From Ruminococcus sp. (GTDB taxonomy: Bacteria > Bacillota > Clostridia > Oscillospirales > Ruminococcaceae): DNA of 64,000 bases. Both the position numbers and the translations under genes were made by a program. The stretch is from NCBI GenBank assembly GCA_017462565.1, contig JAFTQW010000045.1:1-64000 (forward strand), read 5' to 3'. The notes beneath the pieces are model-generated. The model made no database searches and was not told the DNA's origin. It worked only from the letters and a program-made list of their open reading frames with translations. Of the stretch, positions 33,901 to 42,307 are shown piece after piece; position 1 is the stretch's first letter; each line of letters begins with the position of its first letter.

Positions 33901-34415
33901 CTCAGTTCACAGCCGGAGCAGATATAAAGGTTTATGTTGCTCTTGATAAGCGTGTTGAAGAAGCAGGTTCAGTTCCGCAGTGGCTTAGCGGATACGAAAA
34001 AACCGGAGAAACAGCAGAAAACTCCAACAACGTTGAATTTGATCTGTATGCGAAGTCCTTTAAAGAGGGCGAAACCGTTGAATTAGGCAGCAACGGCATG
34101 AAGGGCAGTGTTGTAAACTATACTGTTTTCGTAACAGAGGATAAAACTCAGCCGACAACTGATCCGATCGAGGAAATACTCTACGGCGATGCAAACTGTG
34201 ATGGCACGGTAGATATGTCGGATGCGGTTCTTATAATGCAGTCGCTCTCTAATCCTGACGCATACGGTCTTAACGGTTCAAATGAAAGCGCTATTACCGC
34301 ACAAGGACTGAAAAATGCAGACTGCTGTAATACCGGTGACGGAATTACAAATAATGACGCTCTTGCGATTCAGAAATTCAAACTGGAAATTATTGATTCG
34401 CTTCCGGAAGTGTAA
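30918..34415 (+). CDS. Cellulosomal rhamnogalacturonan lyase (PL11) with CBM13-like domain, tandem repeats and dockerin
   Basis: 1165 residues. A twin-basic signal peptide (about 1-38) leads to a PL11 catalytic domain (about 40-620), recognised by DMSVGDVDGDGQYELFIKWDPSNS, IRAGAHYTQFFVADFDLDG and HGDAMHVGDLDP. PL11 is a calcium-dependent beta-propeller that cleaves rhamnogalacturonan I by beta-elimination. Next is a ricin-type CBM13-like trefoil (about 638-776), then two copies of a module of about 148 residues (778-925 and 926-1074) sharing FGDR, ACDSK, LDKRVEE and NYTVF. I cannot name that module; by position it may be a carbohydrate-binding or spacer domain. A C-terminal dockerin (about 1087-1165, GDANCDGTVDMSDAVLIMQ) is of the R. 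flavefaciens enzyme type, unlike the X-dockerins. The enzyme is secreted for cellulosome assembly. Confidence 0.93.
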   Translation: MRRKIKKIAAAVSALAIVSGTVSIPSKKQPLEANAAAGSTNVLEYLNRGISAINTGSGMLVNWRFLANDDDNAVFRLYRDGTLIYTSEKNDATCYLDKDGKSSSKYRVDTVVGGKVVSSEDCSLISNNAYFDIPLSPPTASGCTYSPNDMSVGDVDGDGQYELFIKWDPSNSKDNSQKGKTDRVYIDCVRLDGTRLWRIDLGYNIRAGAHYTQFFVADFDLDGKAEMTCKTADGTKDGKGNVIGDGSKNYRDGNGFIYSGPEYYTLFDGATGEALDTIDYEPGRGDPTKWGKSSDKTNRVDRFWGTVAYLDGVHPCVVTGRGYYGRMTATAYKVENKKLVKMWLFDTGTSSSALGYGDGNHNSMPADVDGDGKQEIITGSTCIDDNGKLLWGLNKGHGDAMHVGDLDPTNPGLEAWICHEDKPYGVSLVDCDTGKIIFHNDGSGDTGRCAADNVWAKNPGAELWGNGNEVKDVKGNTLSCRRPAINFFSYWDGDLEREILDGYTDSPAKISKMKDDGTLTQLLETTGFYTCNTTKGTPCLSADIFGDWREELIVRAADSKSVRIYCTPYDTDYRITTLMHDAHYRMQVSAQNTAYNQPPHTSFFLGTGYDLPARPQGTVNGALPVINGKTGAVIDTAHKYKIKNANSGLYLEVADAKTENGANVQQGSSQQGWTFEDAGDGYYRIYSEIGGGKTFLLDLDYGKQDNGTNIGIWGDTASDAQLFKFVDNGDGTYAICTKATNDESGIGVTSASKEAGANVIQWACNDSADQKWILEIKADPINGRLFKELLVQDTANYLDWKIAESVSVGGAVFGDREFTYVSLPDEINGAEAVLTACDSKAFSGDLASFKAGADMTAYVLLDKRVEENGAVPAWLGSWTRTDMTAQSSNDVTFIVYKKSCANGESVLLGTNGMNGNVINYTVFAKKNAESGRLIKSLAVKDNENASDWSISAGVNTGEAVFGDRDVTYSSLPESLKDAEYIRTACDSKNSESSLAQFTAGADIKVYVALDKRVEEAGSVPQWLSGYEKTGETAENSNNVEFDLYAKSFKEGETVELGSNGMKGSVVNYTVFVTEDKTQPTTDPIEEILYGDANCDGTVDMSDAVLIMQSLSNPDAYGLNGSNESAITAQGLKNADCCNTGDGITNNDALAIQKFKLEIIDSLPEV

Positions 34416-34463
34416 ACCGGAAAATCAGCTTTACAGGATAATTAATGATATACCCTCCTCTCA

Positions 34464-34499
34464 AACACCCCTTTCCGTTTTTTCGGAAGGGGTGTTTTT
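34464..34499 (+). terminator. Terminator of the lyase gene
   Basis: AACACCCCTTTCCG/CGGAAGGGGTGTT stem with a T tract. A family A element begins right at its end; the terminator's last Ts are part of the TTAA. Confidence 0.9.
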
Positions 34500-34677
34500 A
34501 AGGAAGCACTGATTAAATTTTGTGCGTCAGATACGCCGTCAGATTTTTCGGCAGATTGCATAAAGATTCCGCAGGCAGGCTATCGCCTGTCAAGAAATTT
34601 TTGTGTGATATGACGAAAAATATGCAAGTAGATGACGTACAAAGCCGTCAGGCGTGATTTAATCAGTGCTTCCTTAA
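34498..34677 (-). repeat. Family A MITE-like palindromic element, copy 2
   Basis: 180 bp with TTAA at both ends and termini GGAAGCACTGATTAAAT / TAATCAGTGCTTCC. Read on the minus strand it aligns along its length with copy 1, including AATCACGCCTGACGGCT and CTGCCTGCG. Together with the terminator and the promoter at 34710 it accounts for the 356-bp gap before the GGDEF gene. Confidence 0.88.
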
Positions 34678-34709
34678 TTATGTAATTTTGTAAAAATATT
34701 CTGTTCATC

Positions 34710-34738
34710 TTGAAAAAATATGTAAAGTATGATATAAT
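34710..34738 (+). promoter_or_regulatory. Promoter of the GGDEF gene
   Basis: TTGAAA, 17 bases, TATAAT. Confidence 0.65.
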
Positions 34739-34771
34739 AAAAATAAGTTCCGGTTGAAAGGGGTGTTTTTT

Positions 34772-35898
34772 ATGAATATGCAGGCGATTGTAATAACTAA
34801 TCTCATAGGCTGCGCTATGCTTATAATATTGCTGATAAGCAGTTATCTTGTACGGCAGCGGAAAACGCTCAGCGATAAGCTCTTTACATCTATGATTGTT
34901 ATGACAGGCTTTGCGTGCATGGTGGAAACGCTCACATTTTTCTGCGATGGAAAAAGTTTTTTCGGAGCGGGTGCGATTATAATGCTGGGCAATACGTACC
35001 TTTATTCAACTAATATGTGCGTGTCGGCTCTATGGTGTATTTATACTGTTCTTAAGCTTTATCAGAATACCGAAAGAATAAAAAAATATTATAGAATAAT
35101 ATGCATACCGGCTGTTATTATGATTATTATAATAATTATTAACTTAAAAGGAAGATTCCTGTTTACGATAGATGAGAATAATTCTTACAAAAGACGTCCT
35201 TTAATTTATGCTTTATATGGAGTCACAGCGTTTTATCTTGTTTTTACGGTTTTTCTGAGATACCGATACAAAATACGCTGCGGCAGAGTGAAATTTTTCC
35301 CTATATGGATGCTCCTTGCGCCTCCTATTATAGGAACGCTGATACAGATATTCAATTACGGCGTGTCTCTTGCGTGGACTTCTGTCGCTCTGGGACTTGT
35401 CGGAATCCATATGGCACTGCAAAATGAACATTCGTATATTGATCCGCTGACAAGGCTTTATAACCGGAATTATCTCGATTATGCGCTTGCCGTTATAAGC
35501 GGAAAAAGCACCTGTACAGCCGGATTGATGATAGATCTTGATTATTTCAAGTCAATAAATGATAAATACGGTCATTCAGTCGGTGACGAAGCCCTTATTG
35601 ACGCAGCTTTGATAATTCAGTCGTCTGTTCCGGAAAAGGCGGATGCTATAAGATTTGCCGGAGACGAGTTTATTGTTATCATCCATAACAGCAGTGAAGA
35701 GGAAATTAATGAGACTGCTGAAAATATAAAAAGAGCAGTAAAGGATTTTAATGAAAACGGGCAAAAATCTATAAGCTTTCATTTTCAATAGGAAGCAGCA
35801 TTTTCACTTCCGGAAGCTCTGTGGACGAATTTTTCAGCAGAATGGATGAAAATATGTATTCTGAAAAAAGAGAAAAGCATTCCAGAAACTGCATTTAA
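34772..35898 (+). pseudogene. Membrane GGDEF-domain protein, frameshifted near its C-terminus
   Basis: From ATG 34772 (AAAGGGG upstream) the protein has about seven hydrophobic segments (residues 5-215) and then a GGDEF domain: DPLTRLYNRNYLDYAL, GLMIDLDYFKSINDKYGHSVGDEAL, FAGDEFIVI (AGDEF variant, active-site residues kept). The frame stops at 35791 after KSISFHFQ. In the shifted frame the expected ending follows (SIGSSIFTSGSS to TAA 35896-35898). AGCTTTCATTTTCAATAGG looks like AGCTTTTCAATAGG with a 5-bp TTTCA duplication. Loss of the SIG strand would probably disable diguanylate cyclase activity. A sequencing error is possible. Confidence 0.78.
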
Positions 35899-35996
35899 GA
35901 CAACACCGAATACAGATATTTTGCCGGAGCATATTCAGTATTCTCCGGCATGATTTTTACATTTTAAAATTTTTTTGAAAAATTTCAAAAAAGGTA

Positions 35997-36025
35997 TTGA
36001 CAAACCGGATATCTTGTGATATAAT
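35997..36025 (+). promoter_or_regulatory. Consensus promoter of the tRNA-Leu gene
   Basis: TTGACA, 17 bases, TATAAT, about 66 bases before the mature tRNA 5' end. Bases 35899-35990 hold nothing I can support. Confidence 0.85.
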
Positions 36026-36091
36026 ATTAAAGCAGTGAGGGAAATAAAAACCTTGGATGAACGATTTAGTTCTGAGACTGTTGCAATATAT

Positions 36092-36176
36092 GCGAGTGTG
36101 CTGGAATAGGCAGACAGGCACGTTTGAGGGGCGTGTGTCAATCGACGTATGGGTTCAAGTCCCATTACTCGCACCA
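36092..36176 (+). tRNA. tRNA-Leu (anticodon GAG)
   Basis: 85 nt with CCA encoded. Acceptor GCGAGTG pairs with TACTCGC. The anticodon stem CACGT/GCGTG encloses the loop TTGAGGG, giving GAG, which reads CUC/CUU. A class II variable arm (TGTCAATCGAC) and the T-loop GGTTCAAGTCC are present. Single tRNA gene with its own promoter and terminator. Confidence 0.95.
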
Positions 36177-36204
36177 TATTTGTGGATATCTTAAATGTCC
36201 AACT

Positions 36205-36233
36205 AAAAAGTCCGTATTGACGGGCTTTTTTTA
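36205..36233 (+). terminator. Terminator of tRNA-Leu
   Basis: AAAGTCCGT/ACGGGCTTT stem (one G-T pair) followed by T residues. Confidence 0.88.
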
Positions 36234-36328
36234 TTATGTTAGTGAAATTCATAAATCAAAAACATGGGAGTTTTATGTAAAAAGTTTAAAGCTGTTTAAG
36301 AAAAATTATAAATAAGGTGTAAAATGAA

Positions 36329-36772
36329 ATGGAACATTATGTAGAGATAATTGCTGTTATCAGTATTCTTCTTATGCTTGCTGCAATCATTGCGATTGTT
36401 TTATTTTCCTGCACTAAAAGCAGACGAGAGTATAAACGTATAAAAAATATCTCAGAAGCCGAAGGAACTATTATTGACATTAAATTTGTCGGCTCGCTTC
36501 ATGATCTTGAAAGTTCGTATGAATATTACGTTATAAGCTATTCGTTTACAGACAGCTGCGGAAAAATATATAGTAAAAGCTTTAAAAATCAGCGATTGGA
36601 TAACTTTAAGGAAGGGGATAAAATTACTGTTTATTATGACATGGATAATCCGGATAAGTGTGTAACTGATTATAAGCTGAAAGCAGATAAAAATAAGTGG
36701 TGGCAGGCGCTGATTATTACTGCAATTATAATTGTTGTCCCGCTTGTTATTTCATTTGCGCTTTATACCTGA
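36329..36772 (+). CDS. DUF3592-like membrane protein
   Basis: 147 residues with an N-terminal (about 5-28) and a C-terminal (about 125-145) transmembrane segment. Between them lies a small beta-rich domain (SYEYYVISYSFTDSCGKIYSKSFKN, then FKEGDKITVYYDMDNPDKC). The sequence G-KITVYYDPxNP is the usual DUF3592 signature. Function unknown. AAGGTG lies nine bases upstream of the ATG. Confidence 0.82.
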   Translation: MEHYVEIIAVISILLMLAAIIAIVLFSCTKSRREYKRIKNISEAEGTIIDIKFVGSLHDLESSYEYYVISYSFTDSCGKIYSKSFKNQRLDNFKEGDKITVYYDMDNPDKCVTDYKLKADKNKWWQALIITAIIIVVPLVISFALYT

Positions 36773-36803
36773 AATTGATATTGTTCGATTGTACTTCAAT
36801 AAT

Positions 36804-36846
36804 AAAATGAGCTTATGCAATGATTTGCATAGCTCATTTGTTTTGT
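36804..36846. terminator. Bidirectional terminator between DUF3592 gene and tadA
   Basis: AATGAGC-TATGCAA/TTGCATA-GCTCATT stem with A/T flanks between converging genes. Confidence 0.82.
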
Positions 36847-36848
36847 AT

Positions 36849-37301
36849 TTACTTTGATTTGCGAAGCTGACGGAAAAATTCCGAAAGAATTCCGGCACAT
36901 TCCTCTTCCATAATACCTCCTGTAACATTAGGACGATAATTATACGGAAGTTCAAACATCTTTTGAACGGAAACCGCCGATCCGCTTTTTTTATCGTATG
37001 CGCCGAAAATCACATCGTCGATACGGGAATTTATTATCGCTCCGCAGCACATCGGGCAGGGTTCAAGAGTGACGTAAATTGCGCAATCCGGAAGTCTCCA
37101 GCCTCCGAGAGTACGGCAAGCCATGTCTATAGCCATTATTTCGGCATGAGCAAGAGCGTTTTTGGCGGTTTCTCGCTTGTTTCTGCCTTCGCCGACTATT
37201 TCTCCCGTATTTTTGCGTACGACAACTGCTCCGACAGGGACTTCGCCTTCACTAAAGGCGATTTTTGCAAGCTCAAGTGCACGTTTCATATATTTTTCCA
37301 T
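36849..37301 (-). CDS. tadA: tRNA-specific adenosine-34 deaminase
   Basis: 150 residues from ATG 37301 (AGAGG upstream). It converts A34 to inosine in tRNA-Arg. The zinc and catalytic motifs are complete: HAEIMAID (His-Ala-Glu) and EPCPMCCGAIINSRI (PCxxC). VPVGAVVV and VIFGAYDKKSGS are typical TadA segments. It lies 8 bp after the CPBP protease gene and is probably read from the same promoter. Confidence 0.95.
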   Translation of the reverse strand: MEKYMKRALELAKIAFSEGEVPVGAVVVRKNTGEIVGEGRNKRETAKNALAHAEIMAIDMACRTLGGWRLPDCAIYVTLEPCPMCCGAIINSRIDDVIFGAYDKKSGSAVSVQKMFELPYNYRPNVTGGIMEEECAGILSEFFRQLRKSK

Positions 37302-37309
37302 AAGAACCT

Positions 37310-38476
37310 CTAAGAACCGATTTTTATTATAGCTTCCAGAACGCAAAGCAGGGCGACCGCTGAAAACGGAAAAGTTCCGACAGCATAAAAAAGCTGTTTT
37401 CTGAATGTAAGCTCTGAATGATATTTGACTAAATAATGCTTGTTTTTCCTTTTTCCGGTGGAAGTAACTATCGCAGTCATTGCGATTCCGGCGATAAAGA
37501 CGATAATCATAAATAGGTTTCTATGTAAAAATGCTGCAGAATCAGAATTTGCCTCGATAATGATAAGAGCAAGCTGATACATCTTATAAACTATATGGAC
37601 TATAAATGCTGAAAAGATCGTACCGCTTCGCAGCATTCCTATAGAAGCGACAAGCGAAATCAGAATTGCTGACGGTGCTTCAAGAAAATCTCTTGAAAGA
37701 AGACCGGACATAATGGTTGTTATAACTATTGCTAAAACATCTCCGAATTGTCTGAGCGCTGAAAAGACGGCGCCTCTTAGCAGGAACTCGGTAATAACGG
37801 ATAGAATAATTACATCGAAAATCGTGTAGATAACGAATTCTGTTTGTCCCCAGACAGAAATATCGGTTTCGATGCTTTGAAAATAGTTGTAAATGTCTTT
37901 CGTCTCGCTGGAGTAAGCTGTTGGAAGGCATGAGATCGTACATACGATAAGAGCCATACCGATACTTACAATAATTTCGGCGGAATCGCTTACGGTTCGC
38001 ATAATGCCGGATTTAAGCGTCATTTTAAGCTTTTTGTGAAGATAAACGACGGGAATAAACAAAGCTGCAAAAGAAATGCTCAGCATTACTACAACTATTT
38101 CTGTGCCTCCGCCGTAGACGGCAGAATAGAAAAAAGTTGTATGAATATCAAAACCAAGCAATTCGAGCAGATAAATGATCAACTTGCCGATTACAGTCTG
38201 CAAAACCACGGAAATAAGCATGGCGATACCGATTATCCGCATAATATTTCCAAGTACCTTTTTTTCTGTTTCGGTTTTGGAGCGGTTTTCAAATCCGCGG
38301 CTGTCGCTGAATACACGTTCTTTTTTATTTATTTCAAAGTTGAAAGCAAAGGGATTATCCTTGTTTTTACGCCACTTTTTGAATTCGCTGTTATAGGATG
38401 AGGCTGAAACTTCACTGTCAAAATCATCTACGACGTTGATTATATTTTGCTGATCGGTATTTGCTGAATCTTTCAT
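37310..38476 (-). CDS. CPBP-family intramembrane metalloprotease
   Basis: 388 residues from ATG 38476 (AGGGGTGA upstream). The N-terminal 85 residues are polar and soluble (NTDQQNIINVVDDFDSEV). Then come about eight hydrophobic segments. The CPBP (Abi/Rce1-like) motifs are VITEFLLRGAVFSAL (E-x3-R, the usual first Glu being Thr) and a later HIVYKMYQ. Members process prenylated or peptide substrates or give bacteriocin immunity; here the substrate is unknown, and the changed first Glu makes activity uncertain. tadA follows at once. Confidence 0.8.
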   Translation of the reverse strand: MKDSANTDQQNIINVVDDFDSEVSASSYNSEFKKWRKNKDNPFAFNFEINKKERVFSDSRGFENRSKTETEKKVLGNIMRIIGIAMLISVVLQTVIGKLIIYLLELLGFDIHTTFFYSAVYGGGTEIVVVMLSISFAALFIPVVYLHKKLKMTLKSGIMRTVSDSAEIIVSIGMALIVCTISCLPTAYSSETKDIYNYFQSIETDISVWGQTEFVIYTIFDVIILSVITEFLLRGAVFSALRQFGDVLAIVITTIMSGLLSRDFLEAPSAILISLVASIGMLRSGTIFSAFIVHIVYKMYQLALIIIEANSDSAAFLHRNLFMIIVFIAGIAMTAIVTSTGKRKNKHYLVKYHSELTFRKQLFYAVGTFPFSAVALLCVLEAIIKIGS

Positions 38477-38615
38477 TAAATCACCCCTATACATGGGTTT
38501 ATACAATTTATCATTTTAATATTATCATAATATTAATACAGTTATGTTATTATTTTAGCTGTATTTTCTTAATAAATTGTAAATCGGTAATAATATTTAT
38601 TTTTAGATGAAATGC

Positions 38616-38644
38616 GTGACAAAAGGATAAAAATGGTGTATAAT
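38616..38644 (+). promoter_or_regulatory. Promoter of metG
   Basis: GTGACA, 17 bases, TATAAT, 35 bases before the ATG. No T-box leader is present. Confidence 0.65.
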
Positions 38645-38679
38645 AAAGAAAGTACTATTATGATTGGAGCGATGTTATT

Positions 38680-40626
38680 ATGTCAAAGAAACCTTTTTAT
38701 ATAACGACAGCTATTGCGTATGCTTCTAAAAAGCCTCATATCGGTAATACATACGAGGTTGTATTTACCGACGCTGTTGCAAGATTCAAAAGAATGCAGG
38801 GATTTGACGTTTATTTCCTTACCGGAACGGACGAGCATGGTCTTAAAATAGAAGAGCTTGCCAAAACAGAGGGTATAACACCGAAAGAACACGTTGATAA
38901 GGTCGCTGCGGAAATTAAAGATATCTGCAAAATAATGAATATCTCCTACGATGGATTTATAAGAACTACTGACGAACAGCATGAAAAGGTGGTTCAGAAA
39001 ATCTTCAATAAGCTTTATGAAAACGGAGACATCTATAAAAGCTCTTATGAGGGACTCTACTGTACTCCTTGTGAAAGCTTCTGGACGCAGTCCCAGCTTG
39101 TGGACGGAAAATGTCCTGACTGCGGAAGAGAAGTTCAGCCTGCGAATGAAGAAGCCTATTTCCTTAAGCTTTCAAAATATCAGAAATGGCTTGAGGACTA
39201 TATCGAGGAGCATCCTGATTTCATAACTCCTGAAAGTCGCAAAAAAGAAATGCTCAACAACTTTATCAAGCCGGGACTTCAGGATCTCTGCGTTTCAAGA
39301 ACTACTTTCACATGGAGCATTCCGGTTACTTTCGATCCGAAACACGTTATTTATGTCTGGATAGACGCTCTTTCAAACTATATAACGGCTCTCGGCTATG
39401 ATCCTGACGGCTCTGATGAGCTTTTCAAGAAATACTGGCCCTGTGACTGTCATGTTATCGGCAAGGATATTATGCGTTTCCACTCTATTTACTGGCCTAT
39501 CATGCTCCATGCTCTCGGACTGGAGATTCCGAAAAAGCTTTTCGGTCACAACTGGATTCTGTTCGGAGAAGATAAGATGAGTAAGTCAAGAGGAAATGTT
39601 ATTTACGCAGACGATGTTGTCAAATCATTCGGAGTTGACGGCGCAAGATATTATCTCCTCAGCGAAATGCCTGTTTCTTCCGACGGCTCGATAACTTATG
39701 AATCGCTTATTGAGAGATATAATTCCGATCTTGCAAACACACTCGGCAACCTTGTGAACAGAACTGTTGCAATGTCTAAGAAGTATTTCGGCGGCGAGAT
39801 AAAAGCTCCGGTCTGCCAGGAGGCAGTTGATAATGAGCTTATTGCAAAGGCTGTTGAAATGCCGAAAGCGGTTGCCGGATTTATGGACGAGTACCGCATG
39901 GCTGATTCGATTGAGGCTATAATGAGCCTTGCACGCCGTGCAAATAAGTATATCGATGAAACTGCACCGTGGGTTCTTGCTAAGGATGAGACAAAATCGG
40001 AGCGCCTTGGAACGGTTCTTTATAATCTCCTTGAAACGATTCGTTTCCTCGGAGTTATTCTTACTCCGTTTATGCCGGAAACTGCTGAAAAAATACTCGA
40101 TGAAATAGGCGCGGAAGCTCGTGATTTTGCAAGCCTTGAAAACTTCGGAGGTCTTGAAGCCGGAAAGAGCGTTGGCGAACCTGTTCCGCTTTTTGCGAGA
40201 ATCGACGCTGATAAATTTATGGAAGAAGCTGCCGCTAAAATGGCTGCTCAGATAGCTGCTGCAAAACAGGAAGAGGAGACTGCTGAAGAAATCGAGCTTG
40301 CACCGGAGATAACAATAGATGATTTTGCAAAAATAGAGATAAGAGCAGCAAAGGTTGTTGCCTGCGAAAAGGTTAAAAAGTCGAAAAAGCTCCTTTGTCT
40401 CCAGCTTGACGACGGAATGGGCGGAAGACAGGTTGTATCCGGAATTGCCCAGTATTATGCTCCGGAAGACCTTATCGGCAAAAAGATTCAGCTTATAGCA
40501 AATCTGAAGCCGTGCAAGCTCTGCGGAGTTGACAGCTTCGGAATGATCTGTGCCGCTGATACTCCGGACGGAGTTAAGGTTATTTTTGTTGACGACAGTA
40601 TTCCGGTCGGTTCAAAAATAAGATAA
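38680..40626 (+). CDS. metG: Methionine-tRNA ligase with C-terminal tRNA-binding domain
   Basis: 648 residues. It charges initiator and elongator tRNA-Met. The HIGH-type motif is KKPHIGNTYEVVFTD; a zinc knuckle CTPC...CPDC lies in the connective peptide. DKMSKSRGNV (KMSKS) is near residue 299. The anticodon-binding helical domain follows. The EMAP-II/Trbp111-like domain (about 545-648, TIDDFAKIEIRAAKVVACEKV, later QVVSGIAQYY) increases tRNA affinity. The spacer between these is Ala/Glu-rich. Single gene. Confidence 0.97.
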   Translation: MSKKPFYITTAIAYASKKPHIGNTYEVVFTDAVARFKRMQGFDVYFLTGTDEHGLKIEELAKTEGITPKEHVDKVAAEIKDICKIMNISYDGFIRTTDEQHEKVVQKIFNKLYENGDIYKSSYEGLYCTPCESFWTQSQLVDGKCPDCGREVQPANEEAYFLKLSKYQKWLEDYIEEHPDFITPESRKKEMLNNFIKPGLQDLCVSRTTFTWSIPVTFDPKHVIYVWIDALSNYITALGYDPDGSDELFKKYWPCDCHVIGKDIMRFHSIYWPIMLHALGLEIPKKLFGHNWILFGEDKMSKSRGNVIYADDVVKSFGVDGARYYLLSEMPVSSDGSITYESLIERYNSDLANTLGNLVNRTVAMSKKYFGGEIKAPVCQEAVDNELIAKAVEMPKAVAGFMDEYRMADSIEAIMSLARRANKYIDETAPWVLAKDETKSERLGTVLYNLLETIRFLGVILTPFMPETAEKILDEIGAEARDFASLENFGGLEAGKSVGEPVPLFARIDADKFMEEAAAKMAAQIAAAKQEEETAEEIELAPEITIDDFAKIEIRAAKVVACEKVKKSKKLLCLQLDDGMGGRQVVSGIAQYYAPEDLIGKKIQLIANLKPCKLCGVDSFGMICAADTPDGVKVIFVDDSIPVGSKIR

Positions 40627-40654
40627 AAACCTATTTTATAAAAGTTAAAATGAA

Positions 40655-40691
40655 AAGCGGATTGCTGTATGAGTAGTGCAGCAGTCCGCTT
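40655..40691. terminator. Stem-loop between metG and the dockerin esterase
   Basis: AAGCGGATTGCTG/CAGCAGTCCGCTT stem (one mismatch). The T run after it is short on both strands. Confidence 0.7.
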
Positions 40692-40713
40692 AATTAATTA
40701 TGTGCTTCTCCTT

Positions 40714-42072
40714 TTATTGTCCGGAAAGCAGGAATTCCTCAAAAGTACGATTGTCGCCGGATAAAACGAGGGTGTAATATCTGAGTATAAGCGTAGCGTC
40801 TACGCCGTCTATTGCCTCATCGGAATTAGCGTTTGCCGATTCCTGCTGAGATTTCGAGAAAATTGTCGGCATACCGCTTATTTTTAAAGTATAATCCCTA
40901 AGAGTAAGCGTAGCGTCTATACCGTCTATTTTTCCGTCGAAATTAACATCGCCCAGCATGAAGTTCCCTGCAACCTTTTTATAGGTATCCAGTGCAATAT
41001 GAGGGTAGCGTATTTCTTTTCCGATACCGTCGAGATTAAGATAAACCTGCGTAAGAAGTCCGTCATCGTCGTGAAGTTCGCCGATAACATCAAGAATCTT
41101 TGCCGCTATTGCAAGATGACCTCTCTGGTTCGGGTGGAAATCCTTTTCCTTGCCGCTTTTCTGAATATCAGTAAAATAATAAGCATATCCCGGATTTGCA
41201 GCATTCTGAGTTACAGAATCGTCAAGCGAAGTGAATTCGTAGTAAACATCGGCAACTTCAATTCCTTCAACACCGTTAAGCTCGGTTCTGAAGGAATCAA
41301 GAATATCCTTGAAGTTCATTCTGAGCTGAGCGATTACATCGGCATATTGACTATCTGCGCCGTATTCTGCTTCTAAAAATTCCGGATCTATTTGGATAGG
41401 CTGATAGATAGTCTGAACGATAACCCGTGCATTGGGGTTGATTTCTTTGATTTCAGAAACAGCCGTTTTGATATTGGGCATTATGGAGTTAACGATGTAG
41501 CCTTCGTAATTCTTATTGTCAAACCGGCAGTTTCCGGCGATATCTTTTAGAAGACTGGTAAGCTCGTAAGCGGCTGTAAAACCGCTCTGAGCGTATTCGA
41601 TAAGACCGCCTTTTCCCCTTATATTAGCCATGATCATAAGCTCAGTTATACCGGGATCTTCCGGAATATCGTTTGCTGTGAAGCCTTCGTTAAGAAGATT
41701 TCTTTTAGCGCAGAAATCAAGAATTTTTTTGGAAGCGTAGTGTATAATATCGTTTCCGCCGATAGAGATGATAACGACATCCGAGGCGGACACATTCTGC
41801 TTCTGTTCGTCGCTGAGATTTGCGAGAACCTCAAGCATATCGGATGTTGTATCGCCTGAAACAGCGTAGTTATCTACATCGCATCCGAGATAATCGCCGA
41901 TTATCTGACCGTAGTTGTATTCTTTTTCTTTGTCAAGACCATATCCGGAGGCAATGCTGTCACCGAAAATAACTACTCCGCCGGAGACTTCGCCGACTGC
42001 GCCGACAGGTAAAATATTAAAAACAGACACTCCCATAATAGCTGAGAGCATGACTGATAACAATTTTTTCAT
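40714..42072 (-). CDS. Secreted SGNH-hydrolase with C-terminal dockerin
   Basis: 452 residues from ATG 42072 (GGAGG eight bases upstream). Signal peptide about 1-22. The SGNH/GDSL esterase domain (about 28-330) has GDSIASGYGLD (catalytic Ser), IISIGGNDII and the catalytic DFHPNQRGHLAIA (Asp/His). Such esterases deacetylate plant polysaccharides or act on lipids; the substrate cannot be read here. The C-terminal dockerin (about 383-445, NFDGKIDGIDATLTLRDYT and DEAIDGVDATLILRYYT) places it on a cellulosome. It is read from a consensus promoter. Confidence 0.88.
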   Translation of the reverse strand: MKKLLSVMLSAIMGVSVFNILPVGAVGEVSGGVVIFGDSIASGYGLDKEKEYNYGQIIGDYLGCDVDNYAVSGDTTSDMLEVLANLSDEQKQNVSASDVVIISIGGNDIIHYASKKILDFCAKRNLLNEGFTANDIPEDPGITELMIMANIRGKGGLIEYAQSGFTAAYELTSLLKDIAGNCRFDNKNYEGYIVNSIMPNIKTAVSEIKEINPNARVIVQTIYQPIQIDPEFLEAEYGADSQYADVIAQLRMNFKDILDSFRTELNGVEGIEVADVYYEFTSLDDSVTQNAANPGYAYYFTDIQKSGKEKDFHPNQRGHLAIAAKILDVIGELHDDDGLLTQVYLNLDGIGKEIRYPHIALDTYKKVAGNFMLGDVNFDGKIDGIDATLTLRDYTLKISGMPTIFSKSQQESANANSDEAIDGVDATLILRYYTLVLSGDNRTFEEFLLSGQ

Positions 42073-42121
42073 TTTCAATTCCTCCAAAACAAACAAGGGA
42101 CAAAATTTATATCTTACGCTG

Positions 42122-42150
42122 ATTATATACTATTTTTACTTTAATGTCAA
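42122..42150 (-). promoter_or_regulatory. Consensus promoter of the dockerin esterase
   Basis: Minus strand: TTGACA, 17 bases, TATAAT, about 50 bases before the ATG. Confidence 0.8.
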
Positions 42151-42272
42151 GTAAAAATGCGCATGAAAAGTATTCAGGAAATATTTTTCATAAATCTGTC
42201 ACAAATCAATTTTCAATTTATTGTTTAATAAGAAAAATATATCACAATTGCTGTTTTAGTTTGTGTATGCTA

Positions 42273-42301
42273 TTGACATACTTGTGAAAAAAGTATATAA
42301 T
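42273..42301 (+). promoter_or_regulatory. Consensus promoter of rny
   Basis: TTGACA, 17 bases, TATAAT. The start codon lies over 300 bases downstream. Confidence 0.8.
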
Positions 42302-42307
42302 AATTAT

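Noticed and set aside
38500..38679. T-box leader upstream of metG (and of trpS)
   Set aside because: No T-box sequence or specifier stem is visible; both genes have short leaders.
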